A DNA stretch of 64,000 nt from Eulemur rufifrons (taxonomy: Eukaryota; Chordata; Mammalia; Primates; Lemuridae). The stretch spans positions 36,294,738 to 36,358,737 of the forward strand of contig NC_090996.1 in the NCBI RefSeq assembly GCF_041146395.1, written 5' to 3'. This document shows, one piece after another, positions 35,903 to 64,000 of this stretch (position 1 is the stretch's first letter; each line of letters starts with the position of its first letter). A model generated the notes under the pieces. The model had not been told where the DNA came from, made no database searches, and saw nothing but the letters and a program-made list of their open reading frames with translations. A program made the position numbers and the translations under genes.

Positions 35903-37181
35903 TTTCATGTGTATACACAGATAGTTTTCTCTCTTGAAAGTATTAAAAAATTGATCAACCTTCAATCTATAAAAAATACCTACTCTACAAGATAGAAAAA
36001 TCTTTCCTCCAAGTTTACACTGATTTACACCCAAGGCTTTCCCCAAAATGTACAACACGAGGCAACATCTTCAACCCTAGTGTGGAAAGTGGCCGCGAGG
36101 ACGGAGGGTGCAGAGCACGCGCGGTGGGGCCTCAGCCCACCTGGGAACGCCCTGCAGGGTGGCACTGCTGCCCCTGGGCAGTGGGGTGCCAGGGAGCGCC
36201 GGGCGCAGGCCCCACCCTCCTGCAGGATGCACCCTGCGAAGAACAGCGGTTCGCACAGGAAACGGGGTTCCCGACATTCGGCTCCGGCCTGGGAAACGCA
36301 GACTTCACCCGGGGCGGCGACTGCGCGGAGCGGGTGTGGACTCCGGGAGGCCAGGTCAGGCCACAGCTGTCGAGAAGCAGCACCTGCACCTGGGAGTCGG
36401 GGGGCTGGTGGCATCCACCTTGTCCAGGGAGAGTTCCACACAGTCAGAATCTCAGTCCTGGTTTCAGAGAGGAGGGTCCCAATGGCTCCTGCCCAGCCCC
36501 CACAGGGGCTACAGCCCCCAAGGGCGGCTGCCGTGGGAACGGCCGCGTGGCCTGGAGGACCCTGGACCCAAGGCTGGGCTGCGCTGGCCCTGTCAGGCGG
36601 GGTGACAGCCTGAGCTGCTCAGGCAGAGCCGGGTGGGGCCACAAGCCAACCACACCCACCCATCCTTCCCACACCGCCACGCGGCGTGGGGGTCCGGGGG
36701 CCTGTGCGCCATGCGGGAGTGGCCAGGCGTGGGCAGCACAGCGTCACGGTGCGCGTGGCAGGCAGCACCCCCAGGGGGACCCGTCTTCTTCCTTCCTGAC
36801 AGGGCTGGATGGCAGGAAGAGAAGCCCGGCCCGAGAACCACCCGCATCTCTGCACGGAGAGGCCCCCGAGCCCGTCGCTGCTGGGCACAAGTGTAGACGT
36901 CCACGTCAGCCAAAGACGCGGGGCTGGGAGGCTCTGGCCCCCGGAAGGTCAGCGCTGACGGAAGGCCCAGCCCTGGGGGCTTCCCTTCCCCCTCCCTCTG
37001 CCCCCGCCCCGTCCTCGGCCCCAGTCTTCACTGGGCCCAGCCCAGCTGTGCGAGGGCTCCCTGCAAGCTCTGGGCTCAGGCGGCCGTGGGACCTGCTGCT
37101 CTCAGCTCCTCATGGTGTGACGGGGCCACCCCAGGGTGCTGGCGGAGTCCTGAATCCAGCCTGGGCTGCACCCTCCTGCCT

Positions 37182-62976
<25,795 letters not shown>

Positions 62977-64000
62977 CTAGGAGAGAGCACGCTGACGGTC
63001 AGTCCGGGCACGCGCGGAGCAACCAGGACGCGGCACAACGCGCTGCGGCACGTCACGGAGGCACAGAGGAGTCCTGGTTAATTCCGACCAGAAACATCAG
63101 CTTAGAAAAAAAATTCAGTATCTTTAAAAATGAAAAACAGGCACATGTCCAAGAGTAAGAAAACATTACCTGGAGTAATTTTTAACGTTGGTTAAAAAAA
63201 TATACCTAAAAGAGATCGGGAGCATCCCAACATCATTTGATAAATCCAGCAGAACCACTACTTGTGGCTTCCAACACTGGAATTATTTATATCCAAGGAA
63301 TTAACATTCAGTAGTGTAAGAATGTGCCTTTTCAAATTAAAGAGTCACAGTCAACAGCTATTACATGTGTTCAGGCTGCACTGCTTTGAAATTCAGATTA
63401 AAGGTCTAACCTCGGCCGGGCACGGTGGCTCACGCCTGTAATCCCAGCACTCTAGGAGGCCGAGGCGGGTGGATCGCTCAAGATCAGGAGTTCAAGACCA
63501 GCCTGAGCAAGAGTGAGACCCCGTCTCTATTAAAAATAGAAAGAAATTAGCTGGACAACTAAAAATACATAGAAAAAATTAGCCGAGCATGGTGGCGCAT
63601 GCCTGTGGTCCCAGCTACTCGGGAGGCTGAGGCAGGAGGATCGCTTGATCCCAGGAGTCTGAGGTTGCTGTGAGCTAGGCTGACGCCACAGCACTCTAGC
63701 CCGGGAAACAGAGTGAGACTCTGTCTCAAAAAAAAAAAAAAAAAAAAAAAAAAGTCTAGCCTCAAAATACTCATCAATCAATTATTTAACCAGTCAGTTG
63801 CTGACTGGTTAAATGTCGACCTTCCCAGACGCGTCTTTGTTTTCCCTCCCGTGCACTTAGCAGCTAGCACAGGGCCCAGCGCATGGCAGACAGGAAATAT
63901 ACGTGCAGACAGCACAAATGAGCAAAAAACTAAAGAACCGTTAAACAGGACGTTTTCAATTTATAATCTCCGCTTTAATTAAAATGAAATTGCAGGTCAG
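62977..64000 (-). other. RAB11FIP3: RAB11FIP3 intron, right edge of window
   Basis: AT-rich intronic sequence with one Alu and no exon seen. Confidence 0.7.
63414..63753 (+). mobile_element. Strepsirrhine-type Alu
   Basis: A full dimer with the 'gctaggctgacgccacagca' right-arm signature and a poly(A) tail. It has near-identical flanks: GTCTAACCTC before, GTCTAGCCTC after. Confidence 0.93.

Larger units (their letters stand above)
35645..37181 (-). other. RAB11FIP3: RAB11FIP3 3' UTR
   Basis: Contiguous with the last coding exon. The distal 400 nt (35,860-36,060) are AT-rich and contain a TA-dinucleotide tract at about 35,867-35,902, in contrast to the GC-rich proximal part. Confidence 0.65.

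Overview
The window is mammalian nuclear DNA, very GC- and CpG-rich, and carries three genes that are all transcribed on the minus strand. The younger Alu copies (about 52.6, 61.4 and 63.4 kb) share an internal arm with a 'ggacaactaaaa' type block and end in 'gctgacgccacggcactc'. That form is typical of lemurs, lorises and galagos, so the source is most likely a strepsirrhine primate. I cannot name the species. Gene content and order match human chromosome 16p13.3 in reverse complement (RAB11FIP3 - CAPN15 - PRR35 in transcription order), a region near the telomere. The many minisatellites fit that location.

Layout from left to right. 1-495 is intergenic. 520-2,700 holds the two coding exons of PRR35, a proline-rich ZNF750-like zinc-finger protein, with a likely promoter CpG island at about 4.95-5.9 kb. 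5.9-10.88 kb is GC-rich intergenic DNA with two short AT-rich islands. 10.88-18.25 kb holds the 3' UTR and all 11 coding exons of CAPN15, the small-optic-lobes type calpain. I joined every exon in frame to give 1,071 residues. 18.25-31.94 kb is the CAPN15 5' non-coding intron(s), and 31.8-32.6 kb is its CpG-island promoter with a clean first-exon splice donor at 31,937. 32.6-35.65 kb is intergenic. 35.65-64 kb is the 3' two-thirds of RAB11FIP3: eleven standard coding exons plus one cassette exon, giving 455 or 500 residues. The EF-hand N-terminus lies beyond the right edge.

The three proteins are not an operon-like system. PRR35 is a probable nuclear co-factor with one C2HC finger and a CtBP-type PLDLS motif. 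CAPN15 is a cytoplasmic/nuclear protease-like protein with five RanBP2-type fingers and a complete Cys/His/Asn triad. RAB11FIP3 is an endosomal Rab11 effector that works in recycling and cytokinesis.

The most unusual structure is in RAB11FIP3. The junction between one exon and its intron has been amplified into a 37-bp minisatellite. Each of the 28 intronic units contains the last 20 nt of the exon, an intact 5' splice donor and 17 nt of intron, so the true donor is followed by 28 decoys. Three small introns (two in CAPN15, one in RAB11FIP3) are filled largely or almost wholly by unrelated tandem repeats. Other points of interest are a 45-residue cassette exon shared with RAB11FIP4, a 69-nt exon-like block with excellent splice sites but stop codons, and a 35-bp repeat in the CAPN15 island that carries ZNF143-like motifs.
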